In this document: one piece after another, positions 53,867-62,504 of the stretch | How the letters are laid out: each line of letters begins with the position of its first letter | Numbering within the stretch: the first letter of the stretch is position 1 | DNA from: Rhodopseudomonas telluris | Lineage (GTDB): Bacteria > Pseudomonadota > Alphaproteobacteria > Rhizobiales > Xanthobacteraceae | DNA length: 64,000 nt | Assembly: GCF_042432815.1 (NCBI RefSeq) | Contig: NZ_JBHLWM010000008.1 | Location: forward strand, 868,001 to 932,000 | Direction of reading: 5' to 3' | Notes under the pieces: model-generated | The model's database searches: none | Seen by the model: the letters and a program-made list of their open reading frames with translations, nothing else | Told to the model about the DNA's origin: nothing | Position numbers and translations under genes: made by a program

Positions 53867-53895
53867 GTGCTCAGACTGGATGATTTCGATCCTTC

Positions 53896-53912
53896 TTGCA
53901 ACTGATTTGCAA
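53896..53912. promoter_or_regulatory. TTGCAA-N5-TTGCAA dyad at the mntH promoter
   Basis: Two TTGCAA hexamers (each self-complementary) separated by 5 nt, 30-46 nt upstream of mntH. In Rhizobiales, manganese-bound Mur represses mntH by binding A/T-rich palindromes there; this is the likely operator. The protein is not in this window. Confidence 0.55.
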
Positions 53913-54100
53913 AAGCAAGAACCGGGTACCTTTCCATTTGATCCCAGATTCGCTGGGCGTCGGAGGTATTTCGGTTGTGCGCTGCAAATTCAGTGAGCAC
54001 GCCGGTTGATTGGGCACCGGTCGTCACGCCGCCATCTTGGCACGGCGCCTCTGCCGATTCCCGCTTTTCCTGGGACGTGATTTCGCGCACAACGCCGCCC

Positions 54101-54292
54101 ATGCAGAACCAGTCCAACCAGTCCCTGTCGTTCGGCGGCCTGCTGCGGTGGGCGACCAGGCCCCCGCAGGCCTATGTGGTGTACTTCCTGTGCGTGGTGC
54201 TGGTGGGCGGCGCGTCGTTCTATCTCGGCACCATGAAGCCGAACCGCCATCCCGGCCTGGCGCCGCCGCCGGCGAGCACGCCCGCCAAATAG
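54101..54292 (+). CDS. Small membrane protein (63 aa)
   Basis: MQNQSNQSLSFGGLLRWATR followed by one hydrophobic helix (AYVVYFLCVVLVGGASFYLG) and a Pro-rich tail (PGLAPPPASTPAK). No family recognised. The ATG at 54101 lacks a strong ribosome binding site. It starts 234 nt upstream of mntH on the other strand and 120 bp before the MFS gene. Confidence 0.65.
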   Translation: MQNQSNQSLSFGGLLRWATRPPQAYVVYFLCVVLVGGASFYLGTMKPNRHPGLAPPPASTPAK

Positions 54293-54412
54293 CGTCGTCC
54301 GGAACTTCGACGGCGCTGTCGATCGAGGGGATCGGAAACCGGGTGGCTGCCTGACAGGCGGCTTCCTAGGGTGAGGTTGCGTTGATGCCCCCTCCCCACC
54401 TCCGAGCCCCCG

Positions 54413-55666
54413 ATGACCGACGTCCTCGACACGCGGCGCCCAACGCGGCTGCCCGCGGCCTTCAATCGTCTCGCCTGGTCCAATCTGGCGGCGCAATCCG
54501 CTGAGCAGATCGCGCTGGCTGCAGCCCCGATCGTCGCGGTTCTGCTACTCCACGCCGATGCCGGTGCCACCGGTGCGCTACAGACCGCGGTGACGCTGCC
54601 GTTCCTGCTGTTCGCGATCCCGGCCGGCCTGCTGGCCGATCGCATGTCACGCCGCACGCTGATGGTCGTGGCCGAAGCGGTCCGCGCCCTCGCGCTGACG
54701 GGCATCCTGCTGCTGCTCGTCACCGGCGGCCTGACGCTGTGGTGGATGGCACTACTCGGTTTTGCCAGCGTGTGCGGCACCGTCGCCTACAGCGTGGCCG
54801 CGCCGGCGCTGGTGCCCGCGCTGGTCGGTCAGAGCGACCTCGCCGCAGCCAATTCCCGCATCGAACTCGCGCGCACCATCGCCTTCGCCGGCGGCCCCGC
54901 GCTCGGCGGCGCGCTGGTCGGATGGATCGGCGGCGCATCGGCCTTCGGCATCGCCGCGGCGCTGTCGCTCGCGGCCGTGCTGCTGCTGGCACGAATTGCC
55001 GAGCCGATACGGTACGCGCCGCCCAAGCGACATCCCTGGCAGGAATTGAAAGACGGCGCGGCGTTCGTCGCGTGCCATCCCTTGCTACGCCCAGTGTTCG
55101 TGACCCAGCTCATCTTCGGCACGGCGTCGTTCGCCCTGATGGGCGTGTTCATTCCCTACGGCGTCGGCCACCTGCAGCTCAGCGCGGTCGGCATCGGCCT
55201 GACGCTGGCGATGTACGGCGTCGGCATGATCGTCGGCGCGCTGCTGGCGACGCGCGCGATGCGGCGGCTGCCGTTCGGCGTGGTGGTCGCGCTCGGGCCA
55301 GTCTCCGGCTTCGCGGCCTCGCTGCTGATGGTGGCGACGATCTACCTGCCGGTCGGCGCGCTGGCCGGGCTGAGCTTCTTCGTGATGGGAGCGGGTCCGA
55401 TCCTGTGGGTGATCTCGACCACCACGCTGCGTCAGGCGGTGACGCCGGCCCATCTGCTCGGCCGCGTTTCGGCGATCAACATTCTGAGCTACGGCGCCCG
55501 GCCGCTGGGCTCGGCGATCGCCGCCCTGGTTGGCGGCACATTCGGCGCCGAGCCTTGCCTGTATGTCGCCGCCGCCGGCTTCGCCCTGCAGGCGCTGGTG
55601 ATCCTTGCATCGCCGGTCGTCGCCCTGCGGCGACAACCGGATATGATGGCGCAAGCGGCGGCCTGA
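54413..55666 (+). CDS. MFS transporter (EntS/drug-efflux type)
   Basis: Twelve-helix major facilitator, 417 aa. The MFS motif A region is LADRMSRRTLMVVAEAVRAL (about residues 73-92) in the loop between helices 2 and 3. The family resembles EntS-like and other efflux carriers (FAIPAGLLADR; SVAAPALVPALVGQSDLAAA, then ELARTIAFAGGPALGGALVG). Substrate unknown. ATG 54413 is the annotated start. Confidence 0.85.
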   Translation: MTDVLDTRRPTRLPAAFNRLAWSNLAAQSAEQIALAAAPIVAVLLLHADAGATGALQTAVTLPFLLFAIPAGLLADRMSRRTLMVVAEAVRALALTGILLLLVTGGLTLWWMALLGFASVCGTVAYSVAAPALVPALVGQSDLAAANSRIELARTIAFAGGPALGGALVGWIGGASAFGIAAALSLAAVLLLARIAEPIRYAPPKRHPWQELKDGAAFVACHPLLRPVFVTQLIFGTASFALMGVFIPYGVGHLQLSAVGIGLTLAMYGVGMIVGALLATRAMRRLPFGVVVALGPVSGFAASLLMVATIYLPVGALAGLSFFVMGAGPILWVISTTTLRQAVTPAHLLGRVSAINILSYGARPLGSAIAALVGGTFGAEPCLYVAAAGFALQALVILASPVVALRRQPDMMAQAAA

Positions 55667-55684
55667 GCGAGCCGCACGCCGGAC

Positions 55685-57946
55685 TTACTCGATGCCGCGG
55701 CCGAACTTGTTCGACTTCGGGAAGCCCTTGGGCGGCAGCCGGCCGGCGTCGGCGCGGTTGCCGCGCCATTCGGCCAGCTCCTTGAGCGTGGCGCTGAACT
55801 CGCGGCCTGCGGAGTCGCGCCAGGACAGACCTTCCTTGGCCACGAAGGCGACGATGTCGGACAGCCCGCCGTCCTTGTACTTCTGCAGCCGCACGCCGCG
55901 GCCGCGCGTCATCTCCGGCACCTGGTCGAGCGGGAAGATCAGCATCTTGCGGTTGTCGCCGATCACCGCGACCTGATCGGCGCCTTCGCCGACCACCGTC
56001 AGCGCCCGCGCCTCGTTCGGCATGTCGACGTTGAGGATCTGCTTGCCCTTGCGGGTCGAGCCGACGCACTCGTCCTCATTGACGACGAAGCCCTGCCCGT
56101 CATGGCTGGCGATCAGGAATTTGCGGCCGCCCTTGTGCACGAACACGGTGACGATCGCCGCGTCCTGCTCCATGTCGATGAACATGCGGATCGGCTCGCC
56201 ATGACCGCGGCCGCCCGGCAGCTTGGCGACATCGAGCGCGTAGAACCGGCCGTTGGTTGCCAGCAGCAGCAGCTTCGAGGTGGTCTCGGCGAAGAACGAC
56301 TGGCCGAGCTTGTCGTCCTGCTTGAAGTTCAGGCCCGACAGATCCTCGACGTGACCCTTCAGCGTGCGCACCCAGCCCTTGTCGGAGATCACCACCGTGA
56401 CCGGCTCGCGCTCGACGAAGGCTTCCTCGATCGCGGCGAGATCGTGCTCGGGCGCGTCGGCGAACTGGGTGCGGCGCTTGCCGAGCGGCGTCTTCGGCCC
56501 GAACATCTCGCGGACCTTGCGGACCTGCTCGCCGACCTTGGCCCACTGCTCGGTCTCGGACTTCAGGACTGCGTTGATGCCCTTCAGTTCGGCACGAAGC
56601 TCCTTGTCTTCCTTCTTGATCTCGAACTCTTCGAGCTTGCGCAAGCTGCGCAGCCGCATGTTGAGGATCGCTTCGGCCTGAATTTCCGTCAGGTCGAAGG
56701 TCTTCATCAGCACCGGCTTGGGCTCGTCCTCGGTGCGGATGATCCTGATCACCTCGTCGATGTTGAGGTACGCGATCAGGTAACCGCCGAGCACCTCGAG
56801 CCGATGCTCGATCTGCGTTTTGCGATAGTTCGAGCGACGCAGCAGCACGTCGCGCAAATGGTCGAGCCATTCGCGCAGGCATTCGGCGAGGCCGAGCACC
56901 TTGGGGATTCGGCCGCCGACCAGTACGTTGAGGTTCAGCGGAATCCGGCTCTCCAACTCGGTCAGACGGAACAGCGACTCCATCATCAGCGCCGGATCGA
57001 CCGCGCGCGACTTCGGCTCGATGACGATGCGCACGTCCTCGGCGGACTCGTCGCGGATGTCGCCGACCAGCGGCAGCTTCTTGTCGTTGAGCAGCTCGGC
57101 GATCTTCTCGATCAGCCGCGACTTCTGCACCAGCCACGGGATCTCGGTGACCACCACGCTCCAGGTGCCGCGCACGCCCTCTTCCTGGGTCCACTTGGCG
57201 CGGGTGCGGAACGCCCCGCGGCCGGTGGTGTAGGCCTCGGCGATGCTTTCCTTGGAGTCGATGATGATGCCGCCGGTCGGGAAATCGGGTCCCTTGACGA
57301 AGCGCAGCAGCGCCTTCGACTTGGCGTCGGGCTTCTCGATCAGATGCAGCGCGGCGTCGCACAGCTCGGCGGCATTGTGCGGCGGGATCGCGGTGGCCAT
57401 GCCGACCGCGATGCCCTGCGCGCCGTTGGCGAGCAGATTCGGGAAGCCGCCGGGCAACACCACCGGCTCCTTGGCCTGGCCGTCGTAGTTCGGTCGGAAA
57501 GCGACGCCGTCCTCGTCGATGCCTTCGAGCAAGAGGCGCGCGACATCGGTCATGCGCGCTTCGGTGTAGCGATAGGCGGCCGGGTTATCGCCGTCGATAT
57601 TGCCGAAATTGCCCTGGCCATCGACCAGCGGATAGCGCGACGAGAAGTCCTGCGCGAGGCGCACCAGCGCGTCGTAGATCGACTGGTCGCCATGCGGATG
57701 GAACGAGCCCATCACGTCGCCGACGATCTTGGCGGATTTCTTGAACGGTGTGCCGGGGTCGAGCCGCAGCAGCCGCATGCCGTAGAGAATGCGGCGATGC
57801 ACCGGCTTCAGCCCGTCGCGGGCGTCCGGCAAGGCGCGATGCATGATGGTCGAGAGCGCATAAGCGAGGTAGCGCTCTTCGAGCGCATCGCGAAGCTGCA
57901 CCTCGTGGATCTCGGCCGGCTCCGGCGGAATCAATCTTTTTCCCAT
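55685..57946 (-). CDS. parC: DNA topoisomerase IV subunit A
   Basis: Type II topoisomerase subunit that decatenates chromosomes with ParE, 753 aa. The winged-helix and catalytic Tyr are in AAYRYTEARMTDVARLLL. The N-terminal ALSTIMHRALPDARDGLKPV, DGQGNFGNIDGDNPAA and the C-terminal beta-propeller blades (GRGHGEPIRMFIDME, TRGRGVRLQKYKDGG) are present. GyrA is distinguished by the short C-terminal propeller. Gene order parC-recO-era-rnc is conserved in the group. Confidence 0.96.
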   Translation of the reverse strand: MGKRLIPPEPAEIHEVQLRDALEERYLAYALSTIMHRALPDARDGLKPVHRRILYGMRLLRLDPGTPFKKSAKIVGDVMGSFHPHGDQSIYDALVRLAQDFSSRYPLVDGQGNFGNIDGDNPAAYRYTEARMTDVARLLLEGIDEDGVAFRPNYDGQAKEPVVLPGGFPNLLANGAQGIAVGMATAIPPHNAAELCDAALHLIEKPDAKSKALLRFVKGPDFPTGGIIIDSKESIAEAYTTGRGAFRTRAKWTQEEGVRGTWSVVVTEIPWLVQKSRLIEKIAELLNDKKLPLVGDIRDESAEDVRIVIEPKSRAVDPALMMESLFRLTELESRIPLNLNVLVGGRIPKVLGLAECLREWLDHLRDVLLRRSNYRKTQIEHRLEVLGGYLIAYLNIDEVIRIIRTEDEPKPVLMKTFDLTEIQAEAILNMRLRSLRKLEEFEIKKEDKELRAELKGINAVLKSETEQWAKVGEQVRKVREMFGPKTPLGKRRTQFADAPEHDLAAIEEAFVEREPVTVVISDKGWVRTLKGHVEDLSGLNFKQDDKLGQSFFAETTSKLLLLATNGRFYALDVAKLPGGRGHGEPIRMFIDMEQDAAIVTVFVHKGGRKFLIASHDGQGFVVNEDECVGSTRKGKQILNVDMPNEARALTVVGEGADQVAVIGDNRKMLIFPLDQVPEMTRGRGVRLQKYKDGGLSDIVAFVAKEGLSWRDSAGREFSATLKELAEWRGNRADAGRLPPKGFPKSNKFGRGIE

Positions 57947-57955
57947 GGCGAGGGG

Positions 57956-58453
57956 TTATCCCCGGACCGGGACGGGAGCAAGCGCAACCCTGTCGTTTGG
58001 GCCTTCCAGGGCCGCGGAACCGGCCGCGCCGCCGTCGAACCGCGCCCGCGCCTGCTCGATGTCCGGGAAATGCTGCTCGGCCCAGCCGACCAGCGCCGTC
58101 AGCGGTCCGAGCACGGACTCGCCCATGGCCGACAGCCGGTATTCGACACTCGGCGGCTTGGTCGGAAACACCTGTCGCGACACCAGCCCGTCGCGCTCCA
58201 GGTCGCGCAGCGTCTGCGTCAGCATCCGCCTCGAAATGTCTGGAACATCCCGCAACAATGCGTTGAATCGCATCGGCTTTTCAGCCAACGCGATAAGCAG
58301 CAGCGTGCTCCATTTGCTGCCCAGATGGTCGAGCACGTTACGCACCGGGCACCGCGCGGCGTCGAAGCCGAGCGCGCGCCACGCCGCATAGCGGTCGGCC
58401 AACGTGGCGCGGTGGGCGGCGGTCGCCAGGTTCTGTGCAGGTAACCTTGTCAC
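57956..58453 (-). CDS. HxlR family transcriptional regulator (YtfH-like)
   Basis: MarR-like winged-helix regulator with a HxlR domain: CPVRNVLDHLGSKWSTLLLIAL (Cys33-type position), RDVPDISRRMLTQTLRDLERDGLV as recognition helix and VFPTKPPSVEYRLS as wing. 165 aa. It is divergent from a NmrA/QorB-like reductase, matching the ytfH-ytfG arrangement in enterics, where the regulator senses electrophiles or quinones. A dyad lies between the two genes. Confidence 0.9.
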   Translation of the reverse strand: MTRLPAQNLATAAHRATLADRYAAWRALGFDAARCPVRNVLDHLGSKWSTLLLIALAEKPMRFNALLRDVPDISRRMLTQTLRDLERDGLVSRQVFPTKPPSVEYRLSAMGESVLGPLTALVGWAEQHFPDIEQARARFDGGAAGSAALEGPNDRVALAPVPVRG

Positions 58454-58483
58454 CGAAAACTGCCTCCTTACGGACGGTCTAGA

Positions 58484-58502
58484 AGGTCTCCATTATAGAC
58501 CT
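58484..58502. promoter_or_regulatory. AGGTCT-N7-AGACCT dyad between HxlR and qorB genes
   Basis: AGGTCT (58484-58489) and AGACCT (58497-58502) are perfect inverted repeats with a 7-nt spacer in the 81-bp divergent region. The likely binding site of the HxlR regulator, controlling both genes. Confidence 0.55.
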
Positions 58503-58534
58503 ACTCTCAAATCAAAACCATCCAGGAGCTCCCG

Positions 58535-59404
58535 ATGTCCGCCTCCCGCTTTCTCGTCACCGGTGCCAGCGGCCAGCTTGGCCGGCTGGTCATCGACGGC
58601 CTGCTCAAGACCGTGGCCGCCTCCCAGATCGGCGTGCTGGTTCGCAGCGACAAGGCCGCGGCGGAGTTCGCCGCCCGGGGCCTGCACGTCCACACCGGCG
58701 ACTACGGTCGCCCCGAGACGCTGACGGCCGCATTCGCCGGCGTCGACCGCGCGCTGCTGATCTCGTCCAGCGAGATCGGACAGCGCACCGCCCAGCACCG
58801 CAACGCCATCGAGGCCGCCAAACAGGCCGGCGTCTCGCTGCTGGCCTACACCAGCCTGCTGCACGCCGACACCTCGCCGCTCGGTCTGGCCGAAGAGCAT
58901 CGCCAGACCGAAGCGGCGCTGAAGGCGTCCGGCGTGCCGCACGCCCTGCTCCGCAACGGCTGGTACACCGAGAACTATGCGGCCTCGATCCCGGCGGCGC
59001 TGGGGCACGGCGCGCTGCTCGGCAGCGCCGGCGACGGCCGGATCGCCTCGGCGGCCCGCGCCGACTACGCCGAAGCCGCCGTGAAGGTGTTGACCGCTGA
59101 CGTGCCGCAGGCCGGCCACGTCTACGAGCTGGCTGGCGACGCCGCCTACACGCTGACGGAGTTCGTCGCCGAGCTGAGCCGGCAGAGCGGCAAGACCGTG
59201 GTGTATCAGAACCTGCCGCAAGCGGACTATGAGGCCGCGCTCATCGGCGCCGGCCTGCCCAAGCCGTTCGCCGCGCTGCTGGCTGACTCCGACGCCGGCG
59301 CCGCCAAGGGCGCGCTGAACGACGCCAGCGGTGAACTCGGTCGCCTGATCGGCCGCCCGACCACACCGCTCGCCGAGACGATCGCGGCGGCGCTGAAGGC
59401 TTAA
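58535..59404 (+). CDS. NAD(P)H:quinone reductase-like SDR (QorB/NmrA type)
   Basis: Atypical short-chain dehydrogenase (289 aa) with an N-terminal Rossmann motif FLVTGASGQLGRLVIDGLL (residues 7-25). The pattern ALLISSSEIGQRTAQHRNAI, SLLAYTSLLHADTSPLGLAEEH, and VPHALLRNGWYTENYA matches E. coli YtfG (QorB), which reduces quinones with NADPH. Divergent from its HxlR regulator, as in E. coli. Substrate not proven. Confidence 0.9.
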   Translation: MSASRFLVTGASGQLGRLVIDGLLKTVAASQIGVLVRSDKAAAEFAARGLHVHTGDYGRPETLTAAFAGVDRALLISSSEIGQRTAQHRNAIEAAKQAGVSLLAYTSLLHADTSPLGLAEEHRQTEAALKASGVPHALLRNGWYTENYAASIPAALGHGALLGSAGDGRIASAARADYAEAAVKVLTADVPQAGHVYELAGDAAYTLTEFVAELSRQSGKTVVYQNLPQADYEAALIGAGLPKPFAALLADSDAGAAKGALNDASGELGRLIGRPTTPLAETIAAALKA

Positions 59405-59467
59405 GAGCCTTCTTCATTGCGAGGAGCCACCCGGATCGGCGCTTGGCGCCGTCCGGGCACAGGCTCA

Positions 59468-60097
59468 TCAGCGCTTTCCGATCAGCCCGCGCACCAGTTC
59501 GGACAAGGCAGCCCGCGTCTCCTTCTTGAAGCTTCGGCGCGGAGCCGCGAGCTGCTGCAGCACGATGCCGACCAGCGCCGCCACGAAGATCTCCGCATGC
59601 AGCCGCGGCGCGCGCGAGCCCGCCGCGGTCAGCGCCAGTTCGGCGCTGCGCCGCCAGGTTTCGTACCATTCGGCGACGATCGGCCGATAGCGATCGTCGC
59701 GGGCTGCCGCCAGAAACGCCTCGTAGCAGGCGATGTGAAGATCGGCCTCGGAATCGAGCTCCTTGGCGTACCAGCCGACCAGCGCATCGATCCAGGCGTC
59801 CACATCCAGCGCATCGGTCTGCAAGCTCAGCGCCAGCGCGCGCAGCCGCTTGACCTCGCGCCTCAGCGCGAAGCTCAACGCGGCATCGACCAGCAGATCG
59901 CGTGTGCCGAAATGATGCGTGATCGCGCCGAGCGACATGCCGGTTTCGGTCGCCACCGCCCTGTGCGTCACCGCCTTGAGACCGCTGCGCCCGATCAGCC
60001 GCAACGTGGCCTCCATCAGAGGACGCTCGCGATCGTTGGTGTCGTCCGCTTCGATCATGCTCATGCCGCCAATATCGGCAAACCGTGCGATCGTCAT
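59468..60097 (-). CDS. TetR family transcriptional repressor
   Basis: N-terminal HTH domain (about residues 25-70): LMEATLRLIGRSGLKAVTHR, AVATETGMSLGAITHHFGTR. The C-terminal ligand-binding domain is helical and lacks recognised motifs. 209 aa from ATG 60097; ATG 60064 (MSMIEADDTND) is an alternative start. It is divergent from a glutathione S-transferase gene, and two operator-like sites occur between them, suggesting it represses the GST gene and itself. Confidence 0.9.
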   Translation of the reverse strand: MTIARFADIGGMSMIEADDTNDRERPLMEATLRLIGRSGLKAVTHRAVATETGMSLGAITHHFGTRDLLVDAALSFALRREVKRLRALALSLQTDALDVDAWIDALVGWYAKELDSEADLHIACYEAFLAAARDDRYRPIVAEWYETWRRSAELALTAAGSRAPRLHAEIFVAALVGIVLQQLAAPRRSFKKETRAALSELVRGLIGKR

Positions 60098-60100
60098 TGA

Positions 60101-60135
60101 CCGAACATTTGTTCTGTTCTACCGAAATATTGTTC
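60101..60135. promoter_or_regulatory. Twin TetR operator-like sites, 21-bp period
   Basis: CCGAACATTTGTTC (60101-60114) and CCGAAATATTGTTC (60122-60135) start 21 bp apart, two helical turns. The first holds a perfect palindrome GAACATTTGTTC. They lie between the tetR-type start (60097) and the GST gene (60190). Confidence 0.7.
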
Positions 60136-60189
60136 TCGATGTGTAAACGCAGCCTGTCCGACCCGCGCCGCGAAGCGCAAGGAGGCCGA

Positions 60190-60834
60190 ATGCCGACCTA
60201 CCGCCTGCACTACTTTCCCGAATCCGGAAACAGCTACAAGCTCGCATTGATGCTAACACTGTGTGGACAGAGTTTCGAGCCGGTCTGGACCGACTTCGGC
60301 AGCGGCGTCACCCGGACGCCGGAATGGCGCGCGCAAGTCAATGCAATGGGCGAGATCCCGGTGCTTGAGGAAGACGGCGTACGATTGACGCAGACCGCGC
60401 CGATCCTGCTGCAACTCGCCGAGCGCTACGGCCGGTTCGGCGGCGCCACCGCGGACGAAAAATTCGAGGTGATGCGCTGGCTGTTCTGGGACAACCACAA
60501 GCTCAGCAGCTACGTCGCGACCTACCGCTTCGCCCGCACCTTCATGCCATCGGCCAACACCGAGGTGCTCGCGTATTTCCGCAGGCGGATCGACGACTAC
60601 CTGACGATCCTGGACTCGCATCTGCGCGAGCGCGCCTTCGCGGCCGGCGACAGCCCGACGATCGCCGACATCTCGATAATGGCCTATCTGTCGTTCCCGG
60701 AAGACGAAACCGGCTTCGATCTCGCCGCCAGCCACCCAGCGGTGCGTGCCTGGCTCGACCGGTTGGCGGCCCTGCCGGGCTGGCGCGCGCCCTACGATCT
60801 GCTGCCGGGCCGGCGGCTGCCACGCTACGTTTGA
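60190..60834 (+). CDS. Glutathione S-transferase
   Basis: Cytosolic GST (214 aa). N-terminal thioredoxin-like domain: YFPESGNSYKLALMLTLCGQ with Ser/Asn near the glutathione site, then GEIPVLEEDGVRLTQTAPIL (cis-Pro and Glu-Thr/Ser). The C-terminal domain has AGDSPTIADISIMAYLSF with the N-capping box. AAGGAGG lies 5 nt before ATG 60190. Probably induced through the divergent TetR regulator. Substrate unknown. Confidence 0.92.
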   Translation: MPTYRLHYFPESGNSYKLALMLTLCGQSFEPVWTDFGSGVTRTPEWRAQVNAMGEIPVLEEDGVRLTQTAPILLQLAERYGRFGGATADEKFEVMRWLFWDNHKLSSYVATYRFARTFMPSANTEVLAYFRRRIDDYLTILDSHLRERAFAAGDSPTIADISIMAYLSFPEDETGFDLAASHPAVRAWLDRLAALPGWRAPYDLLPGRRLPRYV

Positions 60835-60848
60835 TCGACGGACCTCGT

Positions 60849-61595
60849 TCAAGGGATCGCGACCCGCGCCAGCGCTCTCGCCACCGCGTTGATGAACCCG
60901 TCGCGGGCATCCGAATGCCCCTGCCCGCGCGGCTCCAGCACGTTGCGCAGCAGGAAGCGGCCGGTCAGGTCGAAGCCGTCGCGCAGGTCCTGACCGGACC
61001 AGCCGTCCGCGCCCTCCGCGTCGCGCAGGAAGGCCGGGAGCCGCAGCAGCTTGTCGCGCCACGGCTCGCCGGCGGTGCGCGACACCGCCCCGCCGGATTT
61101 CGGCGAGACATAGATCAGGTCGGTCGTCGTCCCGGTCGCGGCGCAGGTCGACAGGTCGAGCCCGAAACCGAGCTCGGCCAGCATCGCCAGCTCGAAGCGG
61201 ATCAGGTGCGCGGCGGCCTCGCCGACGTCATCGAAATCGTCGAGCGTGCGCTCCAGCATCTCGTAGATCTCTTCATGCGGATCGCGTTCCGGCAGCAGCC
61301 GGGCGAGCGACGCCAGATGCGTCACGCCATAGACCGCATGCGACGACGCCAGCATCGTCGCGGCACGCAGCCGCGTGCCTTCGAGCTGGTAGTAGCCGAG
61401 ATGCTCGTCGAGCCGCGCCCGCCACACCGCCAGCACGCTGTTGCCGGGCTGCAGCAGCGGCCGCATTCGCGACGAGGCACCGCCGCGCACCATGCCGAGA
61501 TGCCGGCCGTGCTCGCGCGTCAGCAACTCGACGATCGCGGCGGCCTCGCCGTGCCGCCGAACCCCGAGAATGATGCCCTCGTCGCTCCATTCCAT
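60849..61595 (-). CDS. recO: DNA repair protein RecO
   Basis: Recombination mediator that loads RecA in the RecFOR pathway. 248 aa from ATG 61595 (MEWSDEGIILGVRRHGEAAA). N-terminal OB-fold, then REHGRHLGMVRGGASSRMRPLLQPGN, and a helical domain with YELGF-like LAELGFGLDLSTCAATG; only one Cys of the zinc cluster region is seen clearly. The N-terminal frame extends 16 codons further but 61595 is family-like. In the conserved rnc-era-recO order, two small genes lie between era and recO here. Confidence 0.93.
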   Translation of the reverse strand: MEWSDEGIILGVRRHGEAAAIVELLTREHGRHLGMVRGGASSRMRPLLQPGNSVLAVWRARLDEHLGYYQLEGTRLRAATMLASSHAVYGVTHLASLARLLPERDPHEEIYEMLERTLDDFDDVGEAAAHLIRFELAMLAELGFGLDLSTCAATGTTTDLIYVSPKSGGAVSRTAGEPWRDKLLRLPAFLRDAEGADGWSGQDLRDGFDLTGRFLLRNVLEPRGQGHSDARDGFINAVARALARVAIP

Positions 61596-61645
61596 AGCGG
61601 CGACGCTACAGGATTTCGTCGGTCGGCGCAGCGGCCGAGCCAACC

Positions 61646-61921
61646 TTAGTTTCGGGGATGACGATATGACCGACGTCGCGCCGGCGATACCGGTTGGGGA
61701 GCCGCGAGCGGCGCGACGGCGCCGGAAGAGGCTCGGGGTGAGGACACGGCGCCCCCGGCCTCTTCCAGTCCCATCCGGCCCGCCGGCGTCAGCGCGCCGC
61801 CGTTCAGAACGTCCCGGTTCGGATACATGGACTGGAAGGCTGCGGGCTCCTGCGCCGACGCAGATGTGGCCGTGATGATCGCCAGCACTGCCGTCGCGAC
61901 CAGCGTCTTCCCTGCCGTCAT
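61646..61921 (-). CDS. Hypothetical secreted protein (91 aa)
   Basis: Signal peptide MTAGKTLVATAVLAIITATS ASA (cleavage after about residue 22) followed by a QEPAAFQSMYPNRDVLNGGA segment and a Gly/Ala/Pro-rich, basic C-terminus. GGAG lies 7 nt before ATG 61921. No family recognised. Probably periplasmic. It sits between recO and the small membrane protein; relation to them unknown. Confidence 0.7.
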   Translation of the reverse strand: MTAGKTLVATAVLAIITATSASAQEPAAFQSMYPNRDVLNGGALTPAGRMGLEEAGGAVSSPRASSGAVAPLAAPQPVSPARRRSYRHPRN

Positions 61922-62108
61922 GGTTGTCTCCGTTGGATCGGACGCGCCGTGCCGGAGATTACCGGGCTTTGCACGCCGAAAATTCAGCAGGAAACATGTA
62001 GGAGCGATCTGAACCTGCAGTCGGGCACCACTGCTCACATATTCGCGACCAAGCGCCGGCGTTGCAGGTCTGATCGCGGCCGAAGGCTGCGGCCGGAACT
62101 CGACAATG

Positions 62109-62504
62109 CTACCCGGTGAACCAGCCGCGGGCGTCGCCGGTGTAGGACAGATAGATGCCTACGCCGGTCAGCGCGCAGGACGCGATGTCGATCCACAGGC
62201 CGGGCTCGATGCCGCTGGCGCTGATGATCTGCAGCAGGGACACCACCGAAAACGCCAGCGACGCGGTCAGCACCGCGCGCGCCCACTTCTTGCGGCCGTG
62301 GGCGGCGAGCCAGACCAGATAGGTCAGCAGGATGATCAGCCCGGCCGCGATGGTGTTGGCGGCGGCGACGACGCTCGCCGACATGTCGGCGTCCATGGTG
62401 CGGTCCTGGAACGCCACGGAGATGCAATCGAGCGTCAGCGAAGCCAGCAGCAACACTTCGAACCAGTACACGTTGCGCGGGACGCTCGGTGTGGCGTCGG
62501 TCAT
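62109..62504 (-). CDS. Four-helix membrane protein (131 aa), coupled to era
   Basis: Four predicted membrane helices: FEVLLLASLTLDCISVAF, ANTIAAGLIILLTYLVWLA, AVLTASLAFSVVSLLQIIS and WIDIASCALTGVGIYLSY. No known family. Its ATG overlaps the era stop codon (ATGA), so it is translated with era. Not obviously required for Era function. Confidence 0.8.
   Translation of the reverse strand: MTDATPSVPRNVYWFEVLLLASLTLDCISVAFQDRTMDADMSASVVAAANTIAAGLIILLTYLVWLAAHGRKKWARAVLTASLAFSVVSLLQIISASGIEPGLWIDIASCALTGVGIYLSYTGDARGWFTG

Noticed and set aside
56102..58444. A 780-codon frame opposite parC
   Set aside because: Antisense shadow of parC and the HxlR gene; composition and lack of motifs argue against it.
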